Positions 1 through 8,186 of a DNA stretch of 64,000 bases are shown in pieces. How positions within the stretch are numbered: position 1 is the first letter of the stretch; every line of letters starts with the position of its first letter. The translations under genes and the position numbers were made by a program. The notes beneath the pieces are model-generated. The model was not told where the DNA came from, did no database searches, and saw only the letters and a program-made list of their open reading frames with translations. Where the stretch lies: assembly GCA_965267335.1 (NCBI GenBank), contig OZ253953.1, forward strand, positions 2,852,001 to 2,916,000, written 5' to 3'. This DNA comes from G965267335 sp965267335. GTDB lineage: Bacteria > Bacteroidota > Bacteroidia > Cytophagales > JAAEPT01.

Positions 1-1972
1 CATGAATTATCATTTCAACCCTTCTGTTCTTTTGCCTGGCTTCTTCGGTTTTGGCCGTAGTAATCGGGTAATGCGCACCATATCCGACAGGGTGCAGTCT
101 TTTCGGGTCAATTCCCTGTTTCACGAAGTAGCTCATAACTGCCTCGGCACGAGATTGAGAGAGCTTCAGATTATACTCTTCTCGTCCACCTAGTTCTGTG
201 TGTCCGGCAATTTCTACGAACAGATCTTCATTCTTTTTCATCAGATCAATAAAATGATCAAGTTCTGCGAATGATTTCTTATCCAAATGCGCTTTGTTGT
301 TTTCAAAGAAGACATTATTCAATACCGTAATACTTCCTTTATTTAATGGCTCTAACTCAAAATCAACCTCTTCTTCATAGTACTTATCTTTATCGGGTAG
401 ATTCACGTTTTTAGAAGCAGAAAGAAAGTGTGCATTCTCTACCTGAATACCGTATTCGGTCCCAGGCGGGAGGACTATTGTGTACTTACCAGTATGACTG
501 TTGGATTCAAAGGTTGCCACCTTTTCACCTGTATTCAAATCCTTAATGGTGATTTGGGCGTGAATAGGCGTTCCATTCACTTTGGATTTGACATAGCCAT
601 ATAAAAGTATCACTGGCACGTGTGCGTCAGGGACACTCATTACATAGATATCTTTATCGCCATAACTATCTTCATGATGAGATGAGAAATAAGCTCTTTT
701 GCCGTCAGGAGACCATACAAAGAAAATATCATCAGCTGCTGTATTTATAGGCATACCCAGGTTCTTTCTACCAAAACATTTTTTTGTTTTCTTATCGAAT
801 GTGCAGGTAAAAATATCATAGCCTCCCATGGAGCTATGACCCTTTGAGCTAAAATAGAGGGTCTTGCCGTCAGGGTGGATAAATGGAGCATCATCATCAT
901 ACTCACTATTGACCTCCGGCCCTAAATTTACGGGGCCACCCCAGTGATTATCTTCACGAAATGCCACATAGATATCTTCACCTCCATAGCCTCCTTCACG
1001 ATCACTGGTAAAGAAAATGTAATTTTCATCGGTTGATATACTGGCGCTATTCTCAAAGTTTTTCGAGTTGATATTATCCTTTAGTTTTTCCGGAATAGTC
1101 CACATATCCCCTTCCAAATCGCTTCGGTAAATATCGCCAGTACCATGGTGATTGTTTCGATAAAGCAAAAGATGATGCCCATCAGGTGATATACCAACTG
1201 CTGCGTCATGTTCATCTGTATTAATATTTGTGCTGATCAGCTCAGGAGCACTCCACTTCCCTCCTTCTTTATGCGAGATGTATATATCTTCAGCGTATTT
1301 GCCATCTACATCCAGAGTCCCACCAGTGGTATTTGGCCTTCGGGAAGTAAAAATCATCGTCTTTTCATCTGCAGAAACAACAGGGGTAATCTCTTCATAC
1401 TCTGAGTTAATTTCCGGCCCCAGATTCTTTATATTGACGTCTTTACCAGGAGTCTTTGCGAAATTAATACCGTGTTTACATTCCTTAATAAACTTATCCA
1501 ATGCATTGATCTCTTTTTCCTGAAGATGACCATGATGCTGGGCAATAATATTCTTCTTAGCGACCTCGTATTCTTTAATAGCTTCTTCAAACCTGTGATG
1601 AAGGTGTAAGGTACGTGCATAATTGAAAGCAACATCATTAGAAATCCATCGGTTTCGATCAATATCAAATTTTAACCAATCTTTTTCATCTAATTTAAAT
1701 CCTTCGTTTCGCACCTTTTCCAGATAGGGTAATGCTTTTTCTTCGTGAGCAGATCTCAAAATCGAAACACCTATGTAGTAATCATATTCAATTTTGGAGG
1801 AGTCAATATTCTTCAGTTCTACATATTTTTCTTTGGCTTGTTCGTAGTACTCTGAAACAAAATAAAGGTGTGCATTGTGTTCCAGTTTCTTCAGCTCTTT
1901 GGATGTAATTTGGGCTGAACATATGTTTCCAACACTGACAACTGCTGTCAGACAAACTAATATCTTTCTCAT
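1..1972 (-). CDS. PorE-like TPR/PD40/OmpA envelope protein, 3' end beyond window
   Basis: The open frame runs from ATG at 1972 to the window edge (657 codons, no stop), so the C-terminus is incomplete. The order of parts is a signal peptide (residues 1-21), a helical TPR-like region (about 22-150), PD40/WD40-like propeller repeats (about 165-440, with SPDGK and IYVA patterns), a carboxypeptidase-regulatory-like beta-sandwich (about 450-530) and an OmpA peptidoglycan-binding domain (about 545 onward; AGHTE and a terminal NRRVE). This is the architecture of PorE of the type IX secretion system, which tethers the outer membrane to peptidoglycan, but paralogues with this layout are common in Bacteroidota. 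A role in the T9SS is therefore an inference. The cut is probably within a few residues of the natural end, because NRRVE normally lies near the end of the OmpA domain. Confidence 0.9.
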   Translation of the reverse strand, partial: MRKILVCLTAVVSVGNICSAQITSKELKKLEHNAHLYFVSEYYEQAKEKYVELKNIDSSKIEYDYYIGVSILRSAHEEKALPYLEKVRNEGFKLDEKDWLKFDIDRNRWISNDVAFNYARTLHLHHRFEEAIKEYEVAKKNIIAQHHGHLQEKEINALDKFIKECKHGINFAKTPGKDVNIKNLGPEINSEYEEITPVVSADEKTMIFTSRRPNTTGGTLDVDGKYAEDIYISHKEGGKWSAPELISTNINTDEHDAAVGISPDGHHLLLYRNNHHGTGDIYRSDLEGDMWTIPEKLKDNINSKNFENSASISTDENYIFFTSDREGGYGGEDIYVAFREDNHWGGPVNLGPEVNSEYDDDAPFIHPDGKTLYFSSKGHSSMGGYDIFTCTFDKKTKKCFGRKNLGMPINTAADDIFFVWSPDGKRAYFSSHHEDSYGDKDIYVMSVPDAHVPVILLYGYVKSKVNGTPIHAQITIKDLNTGEKVATFESNSHTGKYTIVLPPGTEYGIQVENAHFLSASKNVNLPDKDKYYEEEVDFELEPLNKGSITVLNNVFFENNKAHLDKKSFAELDHFIDLMKKNEDLFVEIAGHTELGGREEYNLKLSQSRAEAVMSYFVKQGIDPKRLHPVGYGAHYPITTAKTEEARQKNRRVEMIIH

Positions 1973-2054
1973 TTTCACTCTTGATTGGTATAGTAACACA
2001 GACCAGCAGAGAAGTTAGGTAAATTGGATTAAATTCGGAATAAATTAGACTAAT

Positions 2055-2303
2055 TTAATTCCCACACTCGTCATTGCTTAATTGAATATCATTCACTGAG
2101 ACCAGGTGATCCAAGCGAATGATTTTTTCATTGTTCAATTCAACAAACTCTTCTTTGTTCTTGGTATACAGGTCAGTAATCAGACAGTTCTTTAACTCTA
2201 CCTGATCTCCATTCTCTAAGTAAACTACCCTTACCTTTTCTTTTTTTGTTGAGAAACTTTCGAGATGGCTATGGAAGTCACAACTTATTGGTTGGTACTT
2301 CAT
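2055..2303 (-). CDS. Rof-like (Rho-binding antiterminator family) protein
   Basis: This is an 82-residue protein starting MKYQPISCDFHSHLE. It matches the start of the Rof family (YQPI-C-D, then a strand-rich Sm-like fold with LENGDQVELKNCLITDLYTK and a late IRLDHLVSV). Rof in E. coli binds Rho and blocks termination; the family assignment here is from pattern recognition only. A longer frame from 2315 exists, but the ATG at 2303 overlaps the stop of the upstream lipoprotein gene as TAATG, so translational coupling supports the shorter start. It ends in an NDECGN tail. It lies last in a three-gene minus-strand run with two small lipoproteins. Confidence 0.7.
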   Translation of the reverse strand: MKYQPISCDFHSHLESFSTKKEKVRVVYLENGDQVELKNCLITDLYTKNKEEFVELNNEKIIRLDHLVSVNDIQLSNDECGN

Positions 2304-2545
2304 TACCCCTTGCAATTAGCTATAGCTTCATTGAACTCATCATCCATAGCTTTTTTCAGAGAATCGGATCCAGATTTATATCGAGATTCCCAATCAGCTT
2401 TAAGGGTTTCGCATTTTTCTTTGATGGATTTTTTCTGTTTTTCGGGTGGCACCACAGCATCATTTCTATAGCAGGAACAAATTGAGGTTTCCTGACCACA
2501 CGAGTATAAACTAATGGTAATTATAAAAGTAAATAGTACTCTCAT
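2303..2545 (-). CDS. small cysteine-bearing lipoprotein
   Basis: From the ATG at 2545 this encodes 80 residues with a lipoprotein signal peptide (MRVLFTFIITISLYSC; lipobox LYSC) followed by a short charged helical domain containing a C-x-C pair (CSC) and two further cysteines (EKCETLKADWESRY and ANCKG at the end). A frame from 2581 would add 12 residues that spoil the signal peptide. It resembles the upstream lipoprotein at 2578-2844 in length, in the C-x-C after the lipobox and in late cysteines, which suggests a tandem duplication. The stop overlaps the start of the Rof-like gene (TAATG). Function is unknown. Confidence 0.6.
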   Translation of the reverse strand: MRVLFTFIITISLYSCGQETSICSCYRNDAVVPPEKQKKSIKEKCETLKADWESRYKSGSDSLKKAMDDEFNEAIANCKG

Positions 2546-2577
2546 TCCTAAAAATTTGTCACAAAGATATAATGGAT

Positions 2578-2844
2578 TCATTCATTCGCCACGGTTCGGC
2601 AATCTTTCTTTCTGTTCTTCCACTTTAGTTCAAGCTCCTTTCTTTCCTTGACATCGGTTTCCTGATTGTATTCGGTATATTCTTCAGCAAACAAATTCAG
2701 ACATTCTTTTATCGTAGCCGGATCGACTCTCGAATAACCATTTTCTTCCATTTCAAGACATGCGCAGTACTCTACTTTTGAGCCACAGGCCGTTAAAAGC
2801 ATTATTCCGGAAAACAATAGTGGTTTGAAAGAACCTAAAAGCAT
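2578..2844 (-). CDS. small cysteine-bearing lipoprotein (paralogue of next gene)
   Basis: It encodes 88 residues with signal peptide and lipobox LTAC (MLLGSFKPLLFSGIMLLTACG). The mature part has a C-A-C pair, a KECLNLF segment and a final KKDC, with many Glu and Lys residues predicted helical. The cysteine spacing is like the downstream neighbour, which suggests paired disulfides or a metal site, but no named family was recognised. The gene is divergent from mnmA (66 bp between start codons). Function is unknown. Confidence 0.6.
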   Translation of the reverse strand: MLLGSFKPLLFSGIMLLTACGSKVEYCACLEMEENGYSRVDPATIKECLNLFAEEYTEYNQETDVKERKELELKWKNRKKDCRTVANE

Positions 2845-2883
2845 ATTTAAAGGTTAAAACTGTGGTAATATTATCGCAAGTAA

Positions 2884-2891
2884 TAATTTTG
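2884..2891 (+). promoter_or_regulatory. candidate TAnnTTTG (-7) promoter element of mnmA
   Basis: The octamer TAATTTTG lies 20 bases upstream of the mnmA start codon and matches the TAnnTTTG -7 consensus of the Bacteroidota housekeeping sigma factor. No convincing -33 TTTG was found, so support is modest. Confidence 0.4.
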
Positions 2892-2910
2892 TCCAAAATA
2901 AATGTAAAAA

Positions 2911-4080
2911 ATGGCGCGAGTCGTAGTTGGCTTATCGGGTGGTGTTGATTCCAGTGTTGCAGCTTATTTGCTCAAACAACAAGGGTATGAGGTTATTGCT
3001 TTGTTTATGAAAAACTGGCATGACGATAGTGTAACTATAAGCGATGAGTGTCCATGGCTTGAGGATAGCCATGACGCTATGATTGTAGCGGAAAAGCTCG
3101 GTATTCCTTTTCAGACTATTGACCTAAGCGAGCAGTACAAAGAACGCATAGTAGACTATATGTTTGCAGAATACGAAGCAGGCCGAACTCCAAATCCTGA
3201 TGTACTATGCAACAGAGAGATTAAGTTTGATATCTTTCTGAAAACTGCACTTGAACTTGGAGCGGAATATGTTGGCACAGGTCATTACTGTCGTAAAGAT
3301 GTCCTTAAAAAGGACGGGACTGATTATTACAGACTTCTTTCAGGGAAGGATAACAACAAGGATCAAAGTTATTTTCTTTGCCAGCTTAATCAAGATCAGC
3401 TATCAAAAGCTCTGTTTCCAATTGGAGATTTACAGAAATCAGAGGTACGAGAAATAGCAAAAGACCTGGGCCTTGTCACAGCAGATAAAAAGGATAGTCA
3501 AGGGTTATGCTTTATAGGCAAAGTCAGATTACCCGAATTCCTTCAACAGCAACTCAAACCAAAGAAAGGAAATATTATTGAAGTTCCAGCCGATTTACCG
3601 GTCTACAGCCAGAATACAGATTCGAATTTGTCGGATTTAAGCACCGCAATTGAGTATACCAAAGAAGACGGAAGAAAGGTTGGTGAACATAATGGCGCTC
3701 ATTATTTTACAATCGGACAAAGAAAGGGGCTTAGTGTTGGCGGAACTCCGGAACCGCTTTTTGTTATCTCAACAGATGTAAAGGAAAACATTATATATAC
3801 CGGGCAAGGAGAAAAGCATCCCGGACTTTACCGCAAGGGATTATTTATTAAAAAAGAGGACATTCACTGGGTTCGTCCTGACCTTGCCCTATCACCAGGA
3901 CAAAGCTGTAGCTATCTCGTTCGGATTAGATATCGTCAGGAATTGGAAGCGGCTACTTTACATCAGGAAGAGCACGGGCTATACATTGTATTTGACAAAC
4001 CCCAGAAAGGAGTTACTCCCGGTCAGTTTGCAGCCTGGTACGGTGATGATGAGTTAATTGGCTCCGGTGTTATTGACTGA
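2911..4080 (+). CDS. mnmA: tRNA-specific 2-thiouridylase MnmA
   Basis: MnmA thiolates the wobble uridine (s2U34) of Lys, Glu and Gln tRNAs in the cytoplasm. The 389-residue protein has the PP-loop ATP-binding motif SGGVDSS at residues 9-15, the catalytic cysteine in NPDVLC (Cys100) and the persulfide-carrying cysteine in GLCFIGK (Cys200), followed by the C-terminal beta-barrel domains (IGQRKGLSVGG, then GQFAAWY near the end). All key residues are present and the length is close to the family norm, with a somewhat longer insert around 225-245. ATG at 2911 gives the typical MARVVVGLSGG start. It is followed 88 bp later by leuC, which has its own promoter. Confidence 0.97.
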   Translation: MARVVVGLSGGVDSSVAAYLLKQQGYEVIALFMKNWHDDSVTISDECPWLEDSHDAMIVAEKLGIPFQTIDLSEQYKERIVDYMFAEYEAGRTPNPDVLCNREIKFDIFLKTALELGAEYVGTGHYCRKDVLKKDGTDYYRLLSGKDNNKDQSYFLCQLNQDQLSKALFPIGDLQKSEVREIAKDLGLVTADKKDSQGLCFIGKVRLPEFLQQQLKPKKGNIIEVPADLPVYSQNTDSNLSDLSTAIEYTKEDGRKVGEHNGAHYFTIGQRKGLSVGGTPEPLFVISTDVKENIIYTGQGEKHPGLYRKGLFIKKEDIHWVRPDLALSPGQSCSYLVRIRYRQELEAATLHQEEHGLYIVFDKPQKGVTPGQFAAWYGDDELIGSGVID

Positions 4081-4125
4081 TAAGCAATAAGCCTTAGAAT
4101 TATACCTTTTTTAAATATTTTGCCG

Positions 4126-4133
4126 TACCTTTG
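4126..4133 (+). promoter_or_regulatory. candidate TAnnTTTG (-7) promoter of leuCDB
   Basis: TACCTTTG is an exact TAnnTTTG match, with a T-rich stretch about 20 bases upstream (around 4107-4112) where the -33 TTTG element would fall. The G lies 35 bases before the leuC ATG, giving a leader of roughly 30 nt. That is too short for a leucine attenuator, so control, if any, must be exerted elsewhere. Confidence 0.6.
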
Positions 4134-4168
4134 CAGCCCGATTTTAACAAAATATCAGAAAAAATACA

Positions 4169-5569
4169 ATGGGAAAGACATTGTTCGAGAAGGTGTGGGA
4201 AGCACACAAAGTACACAGTATTGATGCAAATACTGACATCATCTACATTGACAGACACTTAGTACATGAAGTGACTTCACCTCAGGCTTTTGCCGGAGTT
4301 GAAAAAAGAGGAATACCCGTTTTTCGTCCGCAGAATACGGTAGCCACTCCAGATCACAACGTACCAACGGAAAATCAACATCTTCCGATACAAGAAGAAC
4401 TTTCCAGAAAGCAGGTCGCTACGCTTACAGAAAATTGTAAAAAACACAATGTAACACTGTATGGTTTAGGACACGAAAATCATGGTGTTGTCCATATTAT
4501 TGGACCTGAGTTAGGTATAACCAAGCCAGGGATGACAATAGTTTGTGGTGATAGTCACACCTCAACTCATGGAGCTTTTGGTTCGATCGCCTTTGGTATC
4601 GGAACCAGTCAGGTAGAAAGCGTACTTTCTACTCAATGCTTGCTCTTAGCTAAGCCTAAGACCATGAAAATTCAGATTGATGGTGAATTGAGTAAGGGGG
4701 TCCTTTCAAAAGACATTATTCTCTACATCATTTCTCAGATTGGTACCGGTGGTGGTGCAGGTTATTTCGTGGAATTCTGCGGTTCTGCAATTGAATCCTT
4801 GAGTATGGAGGCAAGAATGACCATTTGTAATATGTCGATTGAGATGGGAGCTCGTGGCGGAATGATTGCACCTGACCAGACAACCTTCGATTACGTACAA
4901 GGTCGGGACTTTGCACCAAAAGGCGCTGATTGGGATGCTGCCCTTGAATACTGGAAGACACTTCCCTCCGACCCTGACGCTAAATTTGATAAAGAGCTTT
5001 ACTTTAAAGCTGAGGATATTGGACCGATGGTAACCTTCGGGACCAACCCTGGTATGGGAGTATCTGTCGATAAAAACATTCCTACTTTAGACAGTATCGC
5101 AGATGCTAATAATAAAATAACCTTTCAGAAGTCACTTGAGTACATGGGATTTCAGCCGGGCGATGCTATGATTGGCAAAAAGATCAACTGGGTATTCCTG
5201 GGGTCGTGTACAAACGGTAGGATTGAGGATTTGAGGTTGTTTGCAAACTACGTGAAAGGCAAGCAAAAAGCTCCACATGTTAATCCGCTGATAGTTCCCG
5301 GCTCAAAAAGAGTCGAGCAACAAGCTATCAAAGAAGGAATAGATAAAATTCTGGAAGAAGCAGGCTTTATATTGAGAGAGCCGGGCTGTTCTGCTTGTTT
5401 GGCGATGAATGAGGACAAAGTACCTAAAGGTGAATATGCTATCTCTACATCCAACAGGAACTTTGAAGGTAGACAAGGCCCAGGAGCAAGAACTATATTG
5501 GCGAGTCCACTTACTGTTGCGGCTGCGGCTATTGCCGGTGAAATTGTTGATGTTCGCAAATCACTTTAA
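4169..5569 (+). CDS. leuC: 3-isopropylmalate dehydratase large subunit LeuC
   Basis: The large subunit of isopropylmalate isomerase converts 2-isopropylmalate to 3-isopropylmalate in leucine synthesis. At 466 residues it is standard length. The aconitase-type [4Fe-4S] ligands are visible as Cys347 (GSCTNGR) and Cys407/Cys410 (GCSACLAMN). Other family landmarks are GDSHTSTHGAFG (about residues 129-140) and EMGARGG. It starts an operon with leuD (28 bp later) and leuB; the LeuC and LeuD subunits must assemble together. No leader peptide was seen. Confidence 0.97.
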   Translation: MGKTLFEKVWEAHKVHSIDANTDIIYIDRHLVHEVTSPQAFAGVEKRGIPVFRPQNTVATPDHNVPTENQHLPIQEELSRKQVATLTENCKKHNVTLYGLGHENHGVVHIIGPELGITKPGMTIVCGDSHTSTHGAFGSIAFGIGTSQVESVLSTQCLLLAKPKTMKIQIDGELSKGVLSKDIILYIISQIGTGGGAGYFVEFCGSAIESLSMEARMTICNMSIEMGARGGMIAPDQTTFDYVQGRDFAPKGADWDAALEYWKTLPSDPDAKFDKELYFKAEDIGPMVTFGTNPGMGVSVDKNIPTLDSIADANNKITFQKSLEYMGFQPGDAMIGKKINWVFLGSCTNGRIEDLRLFANYVKGKQKAPHVNPLIVPGSKRVEQQAIKEGIDKILEEAGFILREPGCSACLAMNEDKVPKGEYAISTSNRNFEGRQGPGARTILASPLTVAAAAIAGEIVDVRKSL

Positions 5570-5597
5570 TTGAGAATTAAAAGACTTTATATATACA

Positions 5598-6206
5598 ATG
5601 GAAAAATTTGAAACACTAGTATCGAGAGCTGTACCGATTCAGGTTGAAGACATTGATACTGACCAAATTATACCAGCCAGATTCCTGAAAGCCACAACAA
5701 GAGATGGTTTTGGTGAAAACTTATTCAGAGACTGGAGATACAATCAAGATGGTAGTCCAAAAGCTGATTTTCCACTTAATGACAGCCGTTATGCGGGTGA
5801 AATTCTTGTGGGAGGAAAAAACTTCGGAACTGGTTCATCCAGAGAGCATGCGGCCTGGGCTATTAGAGATTACCCTTTTAAGGTAGTTGTATCCTCGTTC
5901 TTTGCAGATATATTCAAAGGAAACGCCTTAAACAATGGCTTACTTCCTGTACAGGTTACCGATGAGTTCCTGTCGAAGATATTTAAAGCAATCGAACAGG
6001 ATAACCAAGCTGAATTTAAGGTTGATTTAGAAAACCAGACATTTACTATCCTTGCAACTGGTGAATCCGAATCATTTGAAATAAGTGATTATAAAAAGAC
6101 GTGTCTGTTGAACGGATATGACGACATAGACTATATACTAAGTTTACAGGATAAAGTTGAGGCTTACGAAGCTTCTTGTAAGAACAAAGAATTAAACATC
6201 ATATAA
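5598..6206 (+). CDS. leuD: 3-isopropylmalate dehydratase small subunit LeuD
   Basis: This is the 202-residue swivelling small subunit of isopropylmalate isomerase. Its landmarks are the early DIDTDQIIPARFLK, then GGKNFGTGSSREHA (about residues 74-87, substrate-binding loop) and FKGNALNNGLLPV. It lies between leuC and leuB with a 5-bp gap to leuB, so all three are almost certainly cotranscribed. Length and motifs are typical and nothing is missing. Confidence 0.97.
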   Translation: MEKFETLVSRAVPIQVEDIDTDQIIPARFLKATTRDGFGENLFRDWRYNQDGSPKADFPLNDSRYAGEILVGGKNFGTGSSREHAAWAIRDYPFKVVVSSFFADIFKGNALNNGLLPVQVTDEFLSKIFKAIEQDNQAEFKVDLENQTFTILATGESESFEISDYKKTCLLNGYDDIDYILSLQDKVEAYEASCKNKELNII

Positions 6207-6211
6207 CCTTA

Positions 6212-7291
6212 ATGGAAAAGAATATAGCATACCTTCCCGGAGATGGAATCGGACCTGAAGTTGCAGAACAGGCAAAAAAGGCGTTAGATGCAGTAGCAGA
6301 AAGATTTGGGCATAAATTCAACTATACTGAGGCTCTAGTTGGGGCAGCTGCTATAGATGCCACGGGAGACCCATACCCTCCTGAAACACATGAAATATGC
6401 CTTAAGTCTGATGCGGTCCTCTTTGGAGCCATTGGTGATCCAAAGTATGATAATGATCCCACTTCAGCTGTAAGACCGGAAGAAGGACTGCTCAGAATGA
6501 GAAAAAACCTCGGATTATTCTGTAATATTCGTCCGGTAAAAGCTTACAAGAATCTTCTTGACAAAGCTCCTCTCAAGAACGATAGACTTGAGGGTGCTGA
6601 TATGGTTACATTCAGAGAGCTTACCTCCGGACTATATTTCGGTGCTCCAAGAGGAAGGTCTGAAGATGGTAAATCAGCATTCGAAACAAGTACCTATACT
6701 GAGGAAGAAATTCTAAGAATGGCCAAACTTGCTTTTGAAGCCGCCAAAAACAGAAGAAATAAAGTAACACTTGTCGACAAAGCAAATGTACTGGTTACTT
6801 CCAGACTTTGGAGAGAGGTTGTCACTAAATACCACAAGGAATACTTCCCTGAAGTAGAACTTGATTTCTTATTTGTTGATAACGCAGCCATGCAAATGGT
6901 ACTTAACCCAAAACAGTTTGACGTTATCCTTACTGAAAACCTTTTCGGAGACATCATTTCCGATGTTTCTTCGGTTATTGCCGGGTCGCTAGGACTACTT
7001 GCTTCAGCTTCTATTGGTGGACAGGTGGGCTTGTATGAACCCATTCATGGATCATACCCGCAGGCTGCTGGAAAAAATATTGCTAATCCAATGGCCGCAA
7101 TTCTTTCAGCAGCTATGTTACTGGAAACTTCATTTGGACTCACCGAAGAAGCAAGAGCAATAGAAAGTGCTATTGATGAGTGTATGGAAAGTGGCCACGT
7201 GACTGCAGACATCAATCCTGACAGTACAATCGGAACGAAAGAGGTGGGAGATAAAGTGGCTGAGCTTATCCTTTCAAAAGAATTGGCTTAA
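6212..7291 (+). CDS. leuB: 3-isopropylmalate dehydrogenase LeuB
   Basis: LeuB oxidises and decarboxylates 3-isopropylmalate to 2-oxoisocaproate using NAD+. The 359-residue protein starts with the typical LPGDGIGPEV and carries the substrate and metal segments RELTSGLYFGAPRGR and NLFGDIISDVSSVIAGSLG, with the coenzyme loop EPIHGSYPQAAGKNIANP. It ends the leuCDB operon at a strong hairpin terminator shared with the converging barrel/leuA pair. Confidence 0.97.
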   Translation: MEKNIAYLPGDGIGPEVAEQAKKALDAVAERFGHKFNYTEALVGAAAIDATGDPYPPETHEICLKSDAVLFGAIGDPKYDNDPTSAVRPEEGLLRMRKNLGLFCNIRPVKAYKNLLDKAPLKNDRLEGADMVTFRELTSGLYFGAPRGRSEDGKSAFETSTYTEEEILRMAKLAFEAAKNRRNKVTLVDKANVLVTSRLWREVVTKYHKEYFPEVELDFLFVDNAAMQMVLNPKQFDVILTENLFGDIISDVSSVIAGSLGLLASASIGGQVGLYEPIHGSYPQAAGKNIANPMAAILSAAMLLETSFGLTEEARAIESAIDECMESGHVTADINPDSTIGTKEVGDKVAELILSKELA

Positions 7292-7316
7292 GAAGTCATA
7301 AGCAAAAAATGTTCAG

Positions 7317-7347
7317 ACCGGTTTCCTAATGGGAACCGGTTTTTTTA
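7317..7347 (+). terminator. intrinsic terminator between leuB and converging gene
   Basis: A 10-bp stem (ACCGGTTTCC with GGGAACCGGT, one G-T wobble) and a TAAT loop is followed by a run of seven T on the plus strand, 25 bp after the leuB stop. There are also A residues before the stem, but the minus-strand run is short, so it mainly serves leuCDB. Confidence 0.85.
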
Positions 7348-7351
7348 ATAG

Positions 7352-8185
7352 CTATTCCACCGGAGTGGTCTCAACCGGATCAGCGTCTGGAGCAACGCAT
7401 ACCTGAGGCCCGGCATTGAGATTGAACCCTACCCCAATAAACAATGCCCAGCCTGTGACATTCGAATTATACTCTGAGGTTGTACCTGGATTGTAGATAT
7501 CATTAATTCCGTAGGAATATCGTCCTTCTACTTTGAAACTAACCATTTCGCTTACCTCATAATCAAACCCCACTCCACCAAGGATACTGAAATCAAATCC
7601 CTTGGCATTAGAAATCAGATCAATATCATTACCGTCTGTCTCAAAACCTGCGGCTTGTAAGTCTGACTCGAATTCAGCGGTTGGTGTAAAGTAGTTTCTT
7701 TGCTTGTGTAGCACCCTGGACGCAACTAAGAATGACGGTGCCCCACCTGCGAGTACATATGGACGAAGATGCCCCATTCTCCCATTTAGACGAAGTAATA
7801 ATGGCACATCCATATAGTTGAATCGATATACATCAGTTACATCTAAAATATTCAATGAGTTACCAACTTCCCTTTCTATTTCATAGTCAATTACAAATCC
7901 TTTTCCGGAGAAGATAAGCTCAGACTGTATGGAAAATAGCTTAGACAACTGAAAGTGCGCATACACACCACCAGTGAATGAATTTCGCTCAGTAAAAACA
8001 AAACCGGAGCTCTGGTCAGTTTGTCCCGAGAGTTGTACTGAAGATTCCTTTGTATTAAAGTCTTCCTGATAAAACTCTGACAGGTTCATTGAAGTAATAC
8101 CCGTCCCTGTTTTGATCCCCAATGACACCTGCCCTAAAGCAAGAGTTGAATTAAATATACAAGCTATAATGAGTAGCTTCTTCAT
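7352..8185 (-). CDS. PorT-family outer-membrane beta-barrel protein
   Basis: The 277-residue protein has a signal peptide (MKKLLIIACIFNSTLALGQ) and starts the mature part with VSLGIKTGTGI, typical of the outer-membrane beta-barrel (OMP_b-brl_2) family that includes PorT. Alternating hydrophobic strands follow, with landmarks FSIQSELIFSGKGF, YMDVPLLLRL and FDYEVSEMVSFKVEGRYSYGIND. The last 15 or so residues, rich in Pro, Asp and Glu (PDADPVETTPVE), form an unusual acidic tail. The family is large, so a direct role in T9SS cannot be claimed. It lies one base after the stop of the leuA-type gene, so the two are probably cotranscribed. Confidence 0.8.
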   Translation of the reverse strand: MKKLLIIACIFNSTLALGQVSLGIKTGTGITSMNLSEFYQEDFNTKESSVQLSGQTDQSSGFVFTERNSFTGGVYAHFQLSKLFSIQSELIFSGKGFVIDYEIEREVGNSLNILDVTDVYRFNYMDVPLLLRLNGRMGHLRPYVLAGGAPSFLVASRVLHKQRNYFTPTAEFESDLQAAGFETDGNDIDLISNAKGFDFSILGGVGFDYEVSEMVSFKVEGRYSYGINDIYNPGTTSEYNSNVTGWALFIGVGFNLNAGPQVCVAPDADPVETTPVE

Positions 8186-8186
8186 C

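Noticed and set aside
4134..4168. Leucine attenuator or leader peptide ahead of leuC
   Set aside because: The predicted leader is about 30 bases with no Leu-rich frame or competing hairpins.
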